Shown: positions 21,121-32,474, counted from the stretch's first letter. The stretch is DNA of 64,000 bases from Atherix ibis (GCA_958298945.1 OY282605.1:6967811-7031810); one strand, 5' to 3'. Notes: generated by a model from the sequence alone, not told the origin. Made by a program: numbers and translations.

Positions 21121-23629
21121 GAATAATTGAACAATTTTAATGAGTTAAGCGGTAGTTGAAGTCTCCATTTTGTAAATGTGTCTTTGCAAACTGCCATTTG
21201 ACATTTTGATCATGCGAGATTATTGACAGCTATCTGATTTACAGTACGACCAACATAGGAAACTCGAACTGTATTACTCGTTTTTATTTAACTTAGAAGT
21301 ATTGGACAGTAAGTGAAAAGAATGTTTTTAGTTCAAATTAGAATAATTTTGGGCAGTAATACAACGAGAACGAAAAATTACAAACAAAACTGAATTCGAC
21401 GAGTATATTTTTAAGTTTATAAAATTTTTTATGATAAAATCATTTTTTATGATATAACATGAAATGGTCTTCCATTGCGAAAGAATGTATACACAGTGAT
21501 GTGCAGAAGAAAACTGGAAATATCCCCTTCAATTTAGTAATTACAAGAATTACAAAGATTGGCCTATAAAAATGGCTTTATCAGTTTTTGTTTAGTTTTA
21601 TACAATAGCATATGCAGACAATTACAGAAAACTATTAAAATCTTGATAAAGTACAGAAATACAATTAAATATGGTGATTTTATCGAAAGAACATCTAACC
21701 GAACTTTAAGTAACAGCAGCACGACTAACATTAAACATCCTAAAATCGGGCGTATAAGGTGTAGATGGGGTTCACGATAGGACTGCAGGATCATTTTCGT
21801 AAGTTTCAATATATTTAGAATTATTTTAAGTTGTCAATCAACAGATCTACGAAGTGATATCTTCAAGCAATAACAAACAACAATCTCTTTGAATTTTTGG
21901 AGGAGATTGTTACAAAACGAAATACACTTGTTCACCGCCTAATTCATGAGTTATTTCTAAGGCAAAAGCACATTTTGCGACACCAAGAACACATGAAACT
22001 ATAATTTATTTGAGCATGAGAATAATGATTCGAAAATATTTGCGACTTGCGACTAATAACTGCATAAAACAATTGCGACAGTAAATAAAAGTCAACTAAG
22101 TAGTTTAGTATTTGTATATTACATTTAAGTCAACTTTTAAATTCAATGATAATAATGTATGTTAGCAGTTATCTTGTCTCTAAAACTTAAACTTTATGGT
22201 GCCGACATAAAGTTTAAGTTTTAGAGACAGATAGGTGGTGTAGGTGGTATTGTCGTGAAGAGAAAATGGAGTCCTAGTACTAATCAAACACATTTACCAA
22301 CCTATTAATTAATAATGTATACACACACCATTTAAAGTTATTTTTAAAAAATTAGCTGCTGAACAAATACTAACCGCCATTCACCTGTTCTGGAATAATA
22401 TTTCGACAAGTTTGGGAAGGAAAAACATAAATATTAAAAGCTAATTTGTAAATTACTTTTTTTTAAGCTAATAATAAAAGTCCGACGCCACCGACAAAAG
22501 ACATGTAGTTGTCGCTGCCAAAATTTTTAAAACCTTCAATCTTATGAGAATGCGCAAAATTTCCGACGACGGATAACAACGACAACCGATTTTTACGTCG
22601 ATTTAGACATTATTTTTAATTTTATCGTTGTCGTTGTAGTACTGCCACACATTTCAATATTTTCCAATATTGCAGCATAGTTGAAAAGGCAAGATAAATG
22701 CATATATGAGGTTAAGTGAACTTCAAAATAGAATTAAGCTTAAAATATGAGTTTAAATAATTAACTGATCAAAAGCGGTTTCTTAACTTGTTGCAATTCT
22801 GTTTAATTTACTGAATTGGGAGAAACCGTTACTTTTTGACAGCAATTATAATTGTCCTTTGTGTTCTTATATTTTCAATGGCATCGTGCGCTATTCTGTG
22901 CTCACTGTTCATTTCTTAGATTATACTCTATAATCTAAGATTCATTTTTTCTCATGGAGTGTTTATATTACTGAGAGAAAATTGTTTCTCTCACAGTTAG
23001 GAAAAATAGCCGAGATTTTGTCGACTAATTATCCAAAAGCATTTGTAAGATAAATATAGCAATTTTTTTTGCATTTTGAACTGTAGTACAATAAACATAA
23101 ATTGATTAAAAACCAAGTAAAATTTTTATACGGTATATTTGTTGTTTATTAAATATACGAAAAATAAATTTTAAGAAGATTGCATTTTTAAAATAGGAAA
23201 TCGATTGAAATCGGATTATGTAGACGCTTTTTCTATCATCCCCCGACAAATGATTTTAGTAATGACAAACTTACTTGACAGATTTTCTTCTTTCAAACAG
23301 TATTAGTTGACAAAATAAAAAGAATATAAATAAAATTATATTTTTTCTAACTTTTCAAGATTACCATTTTTTCATCCACACACCAAATGGCAACTAGAAT
23401 TTATGTAAAATTTAATTGGAGGGATCTTTAATATTTTAAAGTAAATATGGCAAAGTTTAAAACTTGTTTCCCCATATAAGAAAAATTATAGTATCTTTAA
23501 TCTAAAGAATAAAAGGGATGAAAAATTAATGAAATAAATAAAATGGTATTAATTTTATAAAGAAAATACAATAAACGTATAGTTACAAAACTAACAATTA
23601 CCTTTGGATTCAATGTAGTAAAATTAAAA
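21121..23629. other. Spacer between peptidase genes, no gene seen
   Basis: About 2.5 kb of AT-rich DNA. It holds the hairpin at 22175-22229, a short palindrome at 22915-22939 (CTTAGATTATA, CTC spacer, complement) and a G+C-richer patch near 22480-22650 without a coding signal. No domain-bearing open frame was found. Confidence 0.45.
22175..22229. repeat. Perfect 24-bp-stem hairpin
   Basis: TGTCTCTAAAACTTAAACTT (first 20 bases of the left arm, 22175-22198) is repeated inverted at 22206-22229 around the 7-base loop GTGCCGA. Confidence 0.9.
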
Positions 23630-24006
23630 CTCACATTCGATAAATTTGGTACATTCGAAAATTCAAAAGGAATGTTTTTGATCAGGTACGATTTTATGTT
23701 GGCTTATGTATAATAGATTATCATCAAAACAAATAACCATATATTAAAAATACAAAACAAATGTAAACCTCAACAAAAAGTTTGATCGAAAAGAGAGCAA
23801 AAAGAAAGAACGATGCAAAAAAAATTGAAAGAGAAAACAAACTAATTGGTTTTAAAATGCTTATTTAAATTTTTATTAAACCATTAAATTTTTTTACAGA
23901 AAATAATATGAAAAAGTTCATGATGATTCAACTTCCACTTCCTTAAGACAAATTTTATTAGAAAAACAAAATCGATTTGGTGAAGCTATTGAATGAATTC
24001 CAACAT
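23630..24006. repeat. 3'-flank repeat shared by three peptidase genes (copy 1)
   Basis: Downstream DNA of the 24.0 kb gene. It closely matches 29957-30373 and 50177-50661, including the blocks ATTCGATAAATTTGGTA and AACAAAATCGATTTGGTGAAG. This shows the three genes were duplicated together with their 3' flanks. This copy lacks an internal stretch present near 50310-50410. Confidence 0.8.
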
Positions 24007-24011
24007 TTATT
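24006..24011 (-). terminator. AATAAA overlapping the stop codon
   Basis: CAA TAA AT on the gene strand puts the stop inside a polyadenylation hexamer, as in the 14.7, 30.4 and 50.7 kb genes. Confidence 0.4.
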
Positions 24012-26055
24012 GTCTTAAATATTCACATTTCCTTGTTGGATTCATTGGTGAGCCGAGAGGACATTGAAATGCATCGGCGAAACTCTGCGAATTCGAAACT
24101 GATCCGATGACTCGATACAAAGTGGGTGTGTGCTCATCGGAAGCCACCATATTCTTAAGTTCACGGTCGCTTTGTTCTGCACATTCGGCTTGGGCAAATG
24201 CAACAAAAAACAATTGATCGGCGGTCATATTCAAGCTCGAATAGTACTTCAATTCGGATTCAACATCTTTCTCATTCGTAGTTGCCCATTTCTTATAGGC
24301 ACGGTATGCAAATTCTACACCCTCACCGTCTGCAATATTTTCCGTAATTGTCTTATCGGGGTTCACATATAAATCGAGATTGGGTAGTTTGTATTTTTTG
24401 TACTGTTCGCGATAACAAGCAGCCCTTACTGCATATGAATATTGAAGATTTTCGTCAAACCAAACATTTATGTTTCCATCGGCATCCAATTGGATACCAT
24501 TAACGTCAAATCCGTGCATGATCTCGTGACCAATTGTCATACCAATGGAGCCATACTTAATCAATTTTGGGAAGAGTATATGGTAAAATGGTGGAAATAA
24601 AATGCCAGCATTTAAGAACAATTTACCTTTATTAAGTTGTTTAAAAAATGCATTCACTTTAAAAGAGTAACTGTGCTCTCTTTTCTCATCTATTTTCGCC
24701 CTTTTTCTGGCTATACTTAATTCGTTTTCAAAGTATTTCTCTGGGTCTATATGAATATCTTTATACAAGTCGTCTACTTCTTCAATGGGCAAATCTTCAA
24801 TGTAACCAATTACAAAACGTGCTGCTTCCAACTTTTTTATAGCAGCATTTTTTGAATTTTCATCGAGCCATGAGCTGCTTTTTAACGCATCCTTACCTGC
24901 TGCTCTCAAATCCATAATAATCTCGGTCAGATCCTTACGTACTTCATCGTTGATATATTTATTAGTAAACATTACACTTAATATCCATGGAAAAATAGCG
25001 ATGACTTTAGAATTGCATCTCTCAACATTATATTTAACAAAATTTTCATCCACATAAGTAAATGGCAAAACTTTTTCGATAATTTTAAGGAAAGCAAAAT
25101 TTGCATACGTTTCAGGGTCCGTTTTTTGCATTAATTCACTCAAATCCTCAAAATACTCTGGCCATTCTATCTGTATTTCGGAATCTTCATCATATTTGCC
25201 TGGATCAACAATAGCCAAATAATTTTTCCAATCTATGCCTGTCGCGTCGCTGAAAATTTTCACTTCAAGCATTTCTGCATCTTCGTCCTCAATCGAAGTT
25301 ATGTCCAATAGTTGTTCATCAAAATCTGATACCATTTTATATAATTTGTCCACATAACTTGAGGTGACACCTATTATTTCTAGTGTTTTTTTCATTTCGT
25401 CATTCCAAATTTTCTTTAAATTTCGAATGTAGACGGGTTGCAACTGATATTTATTATGCCAACCCATTACAGTAGTAATTCCGTATAGGTTGATTCGAGC
25501 TGTTAGATTAAGCCAATAGAATTTTTCTTGTGACCAATTTTCATCAAGAGCTGGCCATGATCCGAAACTTTTGAGAAAATCACGAATTGGTACTGCTACG
25601 CCTCTCGTTTTTATATGATTTGTATTCACGCACGATGCGTAGTAATGTTTTACTTTTCGTACAAGTTCACTATCCTCATCGGTAACTTTTTCGGCAATTA
25701 AATCCTTCAAATTCTTATTATTCATTTCTTGTATCAAACCATAATTATTATAACCACTTTTTCTATCCACTTCGGCCATTGATGCCCAGTTTCCACAAAC
25801 AAACTCATAGAAGTCATCGCAAGGATTCACTTTTCTATTCAAAATCTTTCCCATTAAATGTGCTTGCATTTTCCGAACTGTAATAACATCCGATATTCCT
25901 ACTAAGTCCAAATATTTTAAGTTTTCCGATAAATCATTCTCTTCGCATTCTGAAATGCAATCTTCATCTAAATATGTTGGTAGACCACAGACGTCATAAC
26001 GTAATACAAACAACATCCAATATGTAATAATTGAAAATAAATAAAATTTCTTCAT
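24007..26055 (-). CDS. Neprilysin-like M13 metallopeptidase, secreted
   Basis: A single-exon gene of 682 aa. The frame stays open for 37 codons upstream, but there it starts at TTG. The ATG at 26055 gives a clean signal peptide (MKKFYLFSIITYW...VCG-LPTYLDED), matches the paralogues and fits a 55-nt leader, so I choose it. Features: CISECEEN cysteine pair, NPCDDFYEFVCGNWA, WLNLTA, VNAFF, HEIMHGFD at 510-517, ENIAD at 572-576, LNMTADQLFF, EHTPTLYRVIG and CEYLRQ. The segment after LLDITSI is acidic (EDEDAEMLEV). The stop lies within AATAAA. Its closest relative is the 30.4 kb gene, then the 50.7 kb gene. Confidence 0.96.
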   Translation of the reverse strand: MKKFYLFSIITYWMLFVLRYDVCGLPTYLDEDCISECEENDLSENLKYLDLVGISDVITVRKMQAHLMGKILNRKVNPCDDFYEFVCGNWASMAEVDRKSGYNNYGLIQEMNNKNLKDLIAEKVTDEDSELVRKVKHYYASCVNTNHIKTRGVAVPIRDFLKSFGSWPALDENWSQEKFYWLNLTARINLYGITTVMGWHNKYQLQPVYIRNLKKIWNDEMKKTLEIIGVTSSYVDKLYKMVSDFDEQLLDITSIEDEDAEMLEVKIFSDATGIDWKNYLAIVDPGKYDEDSEIQIEWPEYFEDLSELMQKTDPETYANFAFLKIIEKVLPFTYVDENFVKYNVERCNSKVIAIFPWILSVMFTNKYINDEVRKDLTEIIMDLRAAGKDALKSSSWLDENSKNAAIKKLEAARFVIGYIEDLPIEEVDDLYKDIHIDPEKYFENELSIARKRAKIDEKREHSYSFKVNAFFKQLNKGKLFLNAGILFPPFYHILFPKLIKYGSIGMTIGHEIMHGFDVNGIQLDADGNINVWFDENLQYSYAVRAACYREQYKKYKLPNLDLYVNPDKTITENIADGEGVEFAYRAYKKWATTNEKDVESELKYYSSLNMTADQLFFVAFAQAECAEQSDRELKNMVASDEHTPTLYRVIGSVSNSQSFADAFQCPLGSPMNPTRKCEYLRQ

Positions 26056-26107
26056 TTTCAGGAACAAAATCGACAAGCTTCCAGTCACCGTACTGAACAA
26101 ATTTAAA

Positions 26108-26195
26108 ACTGATTTAATACAATAGTTTATGTACCAAAAATAGCGAAGTTTCCATAACTTTATCAAGGAAAAAGGTCAACTAATTCGATAACCTT
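26108..26195 (-). promoter_or_regulatory. Core promoter: initiator plus upstream GATA site and TGACCT
   Basis: ATCAGTT gives +1 at 26110, 55 nt before the ATG. The GATA site at 26187-26191 is 77 nt upstream. Between them is TGACCTT, a nuclear-receptor-type half site also present in most paralogues. Confidence 0.6.
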
Positions 26196-26431
26196 TGCTT
26201 AATAATATTTAAAAATCCCTCGGATGCCAATAAATTAATCAAAACTATTCAGTAAAGCGAAACAAGAAACTATTTTGGAAATCTTAGAACATTATTAATC
26301 CTAAAGTTTTTATTACCAAATGTTATCGATTACAGTACAAAGTGTGTACATAAAAAATGAAAAAAAAAATTTGTTTGTTTGTGAATAGAATTGTGAAAAT
26401 ACATAATTAAGCCTAAACAACTAATCGTATT

Positions 26432-26571
26432 CTATTGTCTCAAATATTCACACTTTCTTGTTGGATTCATTGGTGAGCCGTGCGAAAACTGGAAGGCATC
26501 GGCGAACCTCCGGGAATTCGAAACTGATCCGATGACTCCGTACGAATTGGGTATGTGCGGATTAATTTTAC
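26432..26571 (-). pseudogene. C-terminal relic of a neprilysin-like gene
   Basis: The minus strand encodes only the end of an M13 protein (IGSVSNS-type, FQ.., NPTRKC, then TAG). It corresponds by position to the broken gene at 32.8 kb: it sits the same distance upstream of the 24.0 kb gene as that gene does upstream of the 30.4 kb gene. So the duplicated block was a gene pair. Past about 26571 the sequence changes to 3'-flank DNA of the 30.4 kb gene, so a deletion removed the rest before the LINE at 26591 arrived. Confidence 0.8.
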
Positions 26572-26590
26572 GTTAAGTTATCTACAATAG

Positions 26591-27219
26591 TTCAATGCCA
26601 CAGATGTCAACAGTACGGGCACACCAAATCATACTGTCGGCACAAGCCAAAATGCGTAAAATGTGCAGGGGAACACCTGACCACAGAATGTATTAAAACG
26701 CGAGACAATCCAGCAAGGTGTGCACTTTGTGCTGGAAGCCACCCGGCAAACTACAAAGGCTGCTCCACATATAAAATGCTGCAGACAAAAAAACGCCCAA
26801 ATAATAATACATCCACAAATAAGACGGGACTAACATCATTGCCAGTGCGACGAAACCTGACATTTGCTGAGATTGCATCTGGGCAGAAACAACATCAACA
26901 GCAGCAACAACAACCTCAACAACAAAACCATCCACATCAACCTCCTCATCAACAACAACAGCAACCACAACATCAGCAGCAGCACCAACAACAGCGCCAG
27001 CAACATCACCAACACCAGGAACAGCTGCAACAACAACAACAGCAGAAAAATGGTAGTCATGTTCCTATTCCTCCCCCATTATCCTCCTCCTCCGACCTAA
27101 CAACACTTCTTTCTACAATAACTAACAAATTAATTCAAGAAATTACTCTTCTTCTCACTCCTCTGTTAACTGCTTTAACAACCGCCATTTCCTCACTAAC
27201 AAGCAATATGAATAAATAA
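26591..27219 (+). CDS. LINE ORF1 (gag-like, zinc knuckles, poly-Gln), 5' truncated
   Basis: The open frame from the truncation point encodes retroviral-type zinc knuckles: CHRCQQYGHTKSYC, CVKCAGEHLTTEC and CALCAGSHPANYKGC. This is the CCHC array typical of jockey-clade ORF1 proteins, which coat the element RNA. A Gln/His/Pro-rich tract follows (about 26885-27045, CAA/CAG/CAC codons), then LTFAEIASGQ upstream of it and a hydrophobic C-terminal segment. The stop TAA is followed at once by the ORF2 ATG. The N-terminal part is missing because of 5' truncation, so this copy cannot move by itself. Confidence 0.85.
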
Positions 27220-29246
27220 ATGTTCTCGTCAACCGATAAATCCCTATCCATCCTTCTCTGGAATGCTAACGGACTGACTTTACACCGACAAGAACTAGAC
27301 ATTCTCTTACACAACAAACGCATAGACGTTGCACTGATTACAGAAACTCACGTTACGTCCAGGTCGTTTTTTGCTATACGTGACTATAAAACATACAGAA
27401 CTGACCATCCAGACAACACAGCACACGGTGGAACTGCCATCCTTATTAGAAATTCCTTAAATCATTCCTTCCACTCACAAACTGCCACCGAATCCCTTCA
27501 GTCAATAGTTATTACCCTTCAATGTAAATCCTTTACCTTTAACGTTGCATCTGTTTATTGTCCTCCAAATAAAAAATTAACTCCCATACAATTTGATTCC
27601 TTCTTCAAATCAATTGGAAAATCCTTTATCGCGGGAGGAGATTACTCGTATAATGCCAAGCACCCTAAATGGGGTTGCCGTGTTTCGAATCCCCGAGGAA
27701 AGATTCTCCAAAAACTCCTCTCCCATACCACTCTTGAGGTCCTATCTCCTCCCACGCCCACATATTGGCCGACCAGTGTCAGAAACCTTCCCGATATTCT
27801 AGACTATTCCATAACCACACCCATACATTCCATTAATACTTCCATAGATACACTCCTTGACCTGAATTTCGACCATTCCCCTGTTCTCCTAACACTAGAC
27901 ACTTCTCCTTCCTTAAAATCCTATCCTGCCAAACTTGTAAATGGGAAAGTTGATTGGGACATTTTTAGACAAAACTTAGACCAACAGATTTATTTACAAC
28001 AAAGCCTTAAGAACGTACAAGAAATAGACGATGCCGTAAACGACTTGACTGTTTGCATACAGAACTCAATCACTAACGCCCACATAACTCATAACAAACC
28101 AACCATACGAGAACATGACTATAATCTTCCGCAAAAAATTCGCAGCTTGATAAGCGAGAAACGTCGAGCCAGGGCCCAGTGGCAACGTTCAAGAATGTCA
28201 AATGAGAAGAAAAAACTGAACCAACTACAACGAGAACTGAAACAAGAAATAATTAATTATAACAACGAACGATTTACTGAATACACAGAATCACTGACAA
28301 CTAATAAGTCACTCTGGACAGCTACCCGACGAATTCTCAAATACAAAACAGCTACACACCCGCTCCGGAATACCGACGGAACCTGGGCAAAAACAGATAA
28401 ACAGAAAGCCGACATCTTCGGCAAACACTTAGAAAACATCTTTAAACCTCACGAAGATGTCCAAGACATTCTGCATGACGAACAAATATCAACTCAGTTG
28501 CCTATAAGTCCACCTCCTAAGTTTTTCACTCCTTCCGAAGTTAAATTCACAATAGAACACCTTTCCAATAAAAAAGCCCCAGGATATGACCTAATAACTT
28601 CAGAAATATAACGTATATTTATAATAGTATCCTCCGCACATCATTTTTTCCTTCCCTGTGGAAGTTTTCCATAATTAAGATGATCCCAAAATAAGCCCAA
28701 AAATCAAAAAGCCTCCTTCCCATGTTATCAAAAATCCTAGAAAAATTAATCCTAAAACGCCTTTATCCCATTTTTGAAACCGAGGGTGTCATTCCTCAGC
28801 ATCAGTTTGGATTTCGACCTGAGCATTCCACTATCCAGCAGTGTCATCGCGTAGTCGACTACATAGCGTGTTCGCTAGAGCGAAAGGAATACTGCCCAGG
28901 CGTGTTTCTTGACATTTCGCATGCTTTTGACAGTGTATGGCACCCTGGATTGCTGTGGAAGTTGCAGCGAGTCCTACCCTCGAGTTATTTCCACATCCTT
29001 AAATCTTATCTCTCAGACCGATATTTTCAGGTAGCTGAAAAGATTGAGTACTCTGACATTTATCCAATTTCCGCCGGTGTCCCTCAAGGAAGGATCCTAG
29101 GTCCTATCCTATACAACATTTATACCCATGACATTCCTTGCCACAACAACATCCTAACTGCAACATATGCTGACGATACAGCCATCCTGACACATCACAA
29201 AGATCCTTCCACAGCCATTAGTATCCTACAGAACCATATCCACTAA
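27220..29246 (+). pseudogene. LINE ORF2 (endonuclease / reverse transcriptase), broken
   Basis: It starts with an apurinic-type endonuclease domain (ILLWNANGL, ALITETHVT, TAHGGTAILIRN, SVYCPPN, GGDYSYNAKHPKWG). The reverse transcriptase begins at KKAPGYDLITSEI and is cut by a stop at 28611 and a frameshift. It resumes at 28722 with LSKILEKLILKRL, GFRPEHSTIQQ, FLDISHAFDSVWH, GVPQGRILGPILYN and the YADD catalytic motif near 29165. A nonsense codon at 29247 and deletions follow. The conserved order and YADD identify the family; the breaks make it inactive. Confidence 0.9.
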
Positions 29247-29513
29247 TTAGAAACTTGGTTCAAAAGGTGGAGAGTGAAGGTAAATGAGCAAAAATCTGCC
29301 GAGAACAAATTCCCGACATAACCCTAAACGGCAGTATTATTCCACAAAAAAATAGCGTACGTTACCTTGGACTTATATTCGACAAACGGTTAACCTGGAA
29401 CCTTCATACGAAAACTAAAAGACGTGAACTTAACGGACGATACAAACAATTATTACGTCTCCTAGACAGTAAATCAAAACTTACAACAACAAGTAAACTA
29501 TTACTATACAATA

Positions 29514-29567
29514 CGGGATTGTAGGGATTGGATTGAACTCCCTTCCAATCCAATCCCTACAATCCCG
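29514..29567. repeat. Perfect 22-bp-stem hairpin inside the LINE
   Basis: CGGGATTGTAGGGATTGGAT is the start of the left arm (29514-29535), repeated inverted at 29546-29567 around a 10-base loop. It lies where the LINE coding sequence should read LLYNT..PIWTYGIELW, so it replaces or joins a small deletion. Confidence 0.9.
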
Positions 29568-29956
29568 AATACTTCGTAAAATTGTCGATACCCCCTTTTA
29601 AGTGCGAAACACTGTTATCCACCGTGACCTAAATGTTCCATTTGTTCGTGAACTATGCATCTCCCGATATAAAAAATACCATTCGCATCTATCCTTCCAC
29701 CCTAATCCTTTAGGAAGAAAACTTTTCACTCCCACCCTTCCAGTATATACCCATCGACGTTTAAAACGGCGATGGCCGAGAGATTCGCTAAAATTATAAA
29801 ATAAAATTACCCTGTTATAGAGGTAACATCGATGGGTGTTTTCCTCCACATGTCTTCATGTCCTTGTATATTCCCGTAAAAAATCTGCTTGTTACTAGCA
29901 TAAGTAGTTGTAGATATCATTTAAAATAAAAATAAAAAATAAAAAAAAATAAAAAA

Positions 29957-30373
29957 GTTATCTATAATAGATGCTCATCAAAGCAAATAACCGTATATAA
30001 AAAAACAAAACAAATGTAAATTTTATGGAGTTTTTATAGTTATAAGATATCAATAACATAAGATGACGAATGCATTTGGGGATGCGAGGAGAATGACTTA
30101 TCGAGTAAAGAGAAGAGCCATTTTGTAACCCGCACAAAATGTCTGATACTAATCGAAAAGAGAGTAGAAAGAAAGAACGATGTAAAAAATATTGAAAGAG
30201 AAAACAAACTAACTGGTTTTAAAATGCTTATTTAAATTTTTATTAAACCATTAAATTTTTTTACAGAAAATAATATGAAAAAGTTCATGATGATCCAACT
30301 TCCGGTTCCTTAAGACAAATTTTATTAGAAAAACAAAATCGATTTGGTGAAGCTATTGAATGAATTCCAACAT
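29957..30373. repeat. 3'-flank repeat shared by three peptidase genes (copy 2)
   Basis: Matches 23630-24006 and especially 50270-50661, for example the shared GATGCGAGGAGAATGACTTA block near 30085. Its left part is cut off by the LINE insertion. Confidence 0.8.
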
Positions 30374-30378
30374 TTATT
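30373..30378 (-). terminator. AATAAA overlapping the stop codon
   Basis: Same CAA TAA A arrangement as in the 14.7, 24.0 and 50.7 kb genes. Confidence 0.4.
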
Positions 30379-32422
30379 GTCTTAAATATTCACATTTCCT
30401 TGTTGGATTCATTGGTGAGCCGAGAGGACATTGAAATGCATCGGCGAAACTCTGCGAATTCGAAACTGATCCGATGACTCGATACAAAGTGGGTGTGTGC
30501 TCATCGGAAGCCACCATATCCTTAAGTTCACGGGAGCTTTGTTCTGCACATTCGGCTTGGGCAAATGCAACAAAAAACAATTGATCGGCGGTCATATTCA
30601 AGCTCGAATAGTACTTCAATTCGGATTCAACAGCTTTCTCATTCGTAGTTGCCCACTTCTTATAGGCACGGTATGCAAATTCTACACCTTCACCATCTGC
30701 AATATTTTCCGTAATTGTCAAATCGGGGTTCACATATAAATCGAGATTGGGTAGTTTGTATTTTTTGTACTGTTCGCGATAACAAGCAGCCCTTACTGCA
30801 TATGAATATTGAAGATTTTCGTCAAACCAAACATTTATGTTTCCATCGGCATCCAATTGGATACCATTAACGTCAAATCCGTGCATGATCTCGTGACCAA
30901 TTGTCATACCAATGGAGCCATACTTAATCAATTTTGGGAAAAGTATATGGTAGAATGGTGGAAATAAAATGCCAGCATTTAAGAACAATTTACCTTTATT
31001 AAGTTGTTTAAAAAATGCATTTACTTCATAAGAGAAGTCGGTTCCTTTTTCTGCATCTATTTTCCCCCTGCCTTTGATTATACTCAATTCGTTTTCAAAG
31101 TATTTCTCTGGGTCTATATGAATATCTTTATAAACTTCGTCCAGTTTTTCAATGGGCAAATTATCAGTATACCCAATATCGAAACGTGCTGCTTCTAACT
31201 TTGCTATTGCAGCCTTCCTTGAATTTTCATCGAGCCATGTGCTGCTTTTTAAAGCATCCTTACCTGCTGCTCTCAAATCCAGAATAATCTCGGTCAGATC
31301 TTTCCGTATTTCATCAGTGATATATTTATTAGTGAACATTACACTTAATACCGATTGAAAAATACTAGTGACTTTAGAATTGCATCTTGCAACATGATAT
31401 TTAACATTACTTTTATCCACATAAGTAAATGGCAAAACTTTTTCGATAATTTTAAGGAAAGCAAAATTTGCATACGTTTCAGGGTCCGTTTTTTGCATTA
31501 ATTCACTCAAATCCTCAAAATACTCTAGCCATTCTATCTGTATTTCGGAATCTTCATCAAATTTGCCTGGATCAACAATATCCAAATAATTTTTCCAATT
31601 TATGTCTGTCGCCTCGCTGAAAATTTTCACTTCAAGCACTTCTGCTTCTTCGTCCTCAATCGAAGTTATGTCCAATAGTTGTTCATCAAAATCTGATACC
31701 ATTTTATATAATTTGTCCACATAACTTGACGTGACGCCTATTATTTCTAGTGTTTTTTTCATTTCGTCATTCCAATTTTTCTTTAAATTTCGAATGTAGA
31801 CGGGTTGCAACTCATTTTCATTATCCCAACTCATTACAGTTTTAATTCCGTATAGGTTGATTCGAGCTGTTAGATTAAGCCAATCGAATTTTTCTGGTGA
31901 CCAATTTTCATCGAGAGCTGGCCATGATCCGAAGCTTTTGAGAAAATCGCGGATTGGTTCTGCTACGCCTCTCGCTATTATTTGTTTTGTATTCACGCAC
32001 GATGCGTAGTAATGTTTTACTTTTCGTACAAGTTCACTATCCTCATCGGAAACTTTTTCGGCAATTAAATCATTCAAATTCTTCGTATTCATTTTTTGTA
32101 ACAAAATATAATTATTTTGACCACTTTTCCTTTTCACTTTCGCCATTGATGCCCAGTTTCCACACACAAACTCATAGAAGTCATCGCAAGGATTCACTTT
32201 TCTATTCAAAATCTTTCCCATTAAATGTGCTTGCATTTTCCGAACTGTAATAACATCTGATATTCCTACTAAGTCCAAATATTTTAAGTTTTCCGATAAA
32301 TCATTCTCTTCGCATTCTGAAATGCAATCCTCATCTAAATATGTAGGTAGACCACAGACGTCATAACGTAATACAAACAACATCCAATATGCAATAATTG
32401 AAAATAAATAAAATTTCTTCAT
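30374..32422 (-). CDS. Neprilysin-like M13 metallopeptidase, secreted
   Basis: A single-exon gene of 682 aa from the ATG at 32422; the open frame upstream begins only at a TTG. The signal peptide is MKKFYLFSIIAYW...VCG-LPTYLDED, followed by the CISECEEN cysteine pair. Zinc site HEIMHGFD at 510-517, ENIAD at 572-576, VNAFFKQLNKGK, LNMTADQLFF, EHTPTLYRVIG and CEYLRQ are all intact. Compared with the 24.0 kb twin, changes cluster in the lobe regions (MSWDNENE for MGWHNKYQ, DKSNVKYHVARC for DENFVKYNVERC, a different GRGKIDAEKGTDFS stretch) while the last 200 residues are almost the same. The stop lies in AATAAA. Confidence 0.96.
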   Translation of the reverse strand: MKKFYLFSIIAYWMLFVLRYDVCGLPTYLDEDCISECEENDLSENLKYLDLVGISDVITVRKMQAHLMGKILNRKVNPCDDFYEFVCGNWASMAKVKRKSGQNNYILLQKMNTKNLNDLIAEKVSDEDSELVRKVKHYYASCVNTKQIIARGVAEPIRDFLKSFGSWPALDENWSPEKFDWLNLTARINLYGIKTVMSWDNENELQPVYIRNLKKNWNDEMKKTLEIIGVTSSYVDKLYKMVSDFDEQLLDITSIEDEEAEVLEVKIFSEATDINWKNYLDIVDPGKFDEDSEIQIEWLEYFEDLSELMQKTDPETYANFAFLKIIEKVLPFTYVDKSNVKYHVARCNSKVTSIFQSVLSVMFTNKYITDEIRKDLTEIILDLRAAGKDALKSSTWLDENSRKAAIAKLEAARFDIGYTDNLPIEKLDEVYKDIHIDPEKYFENELSIIKGRGKIDAEKGTDFSYEVNAFFKQLNKGKLFLNAGILFPPFYHILFPKLIKYGSIGMTIGHEIMHGFDVNGIQLDADGNINVWFDENLQYSYAVRAACYREQYKKYKLPNLDLYVNPDLTITENIADGEGVEFAYRAYKKWATTNEKAVESELKYYSSLNMTADQLFFVAFAQAECAEQSSRELKDMVASDEHTPTLYRVIGSVSNSQSFADAFQCPLGSPMNPTRKCEYLRQ

Positions 32423-32474
32423 TTTCAGGAACAAAATCGACAAGCTTCCAGCCACCGTACCGAACAAATTTGAA

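Larger units (their letters stand above)
26591..29956 (+). mobile_element. Jockey-like LINE, 5' truncated, with target duplications
   Basis: The element is bounded by GTTATCTACAATAG (26577-26590) and GTTATCTATAATAG (29957-29970), 13 of 14 identical, a target-site duplication. It starts inside ORF1, the usual 5' truncation of LINEs, and ends in an AAATAAAAAAT-rich tail. Order: gag-like ORF1 with zinc knuckles, ORF2 with endonuclease and reverse transcriptase. It is inserted in the 3' flank of the 30.4 kb peptidase gene. Confidence 0.93.

Noticed and set aside
26056..26166. Longer N termini for the 24.0, 30.4, 41.4, 50.7, 53.3 and 10.6 kb peptidases
   Set aside because: The upstream starts are TTG or GTG, not ATG, and fall around or upstream of the predicted transcription start. 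The internal ATG gives a clean signal peptide.
26693..27100. Overlapping poly-Val/Leu/Asn frames on both strands at the CAA/CAG tract
   Set aside because: Shadows of the Gln-rich part of LINE ORF1 read in other frames.
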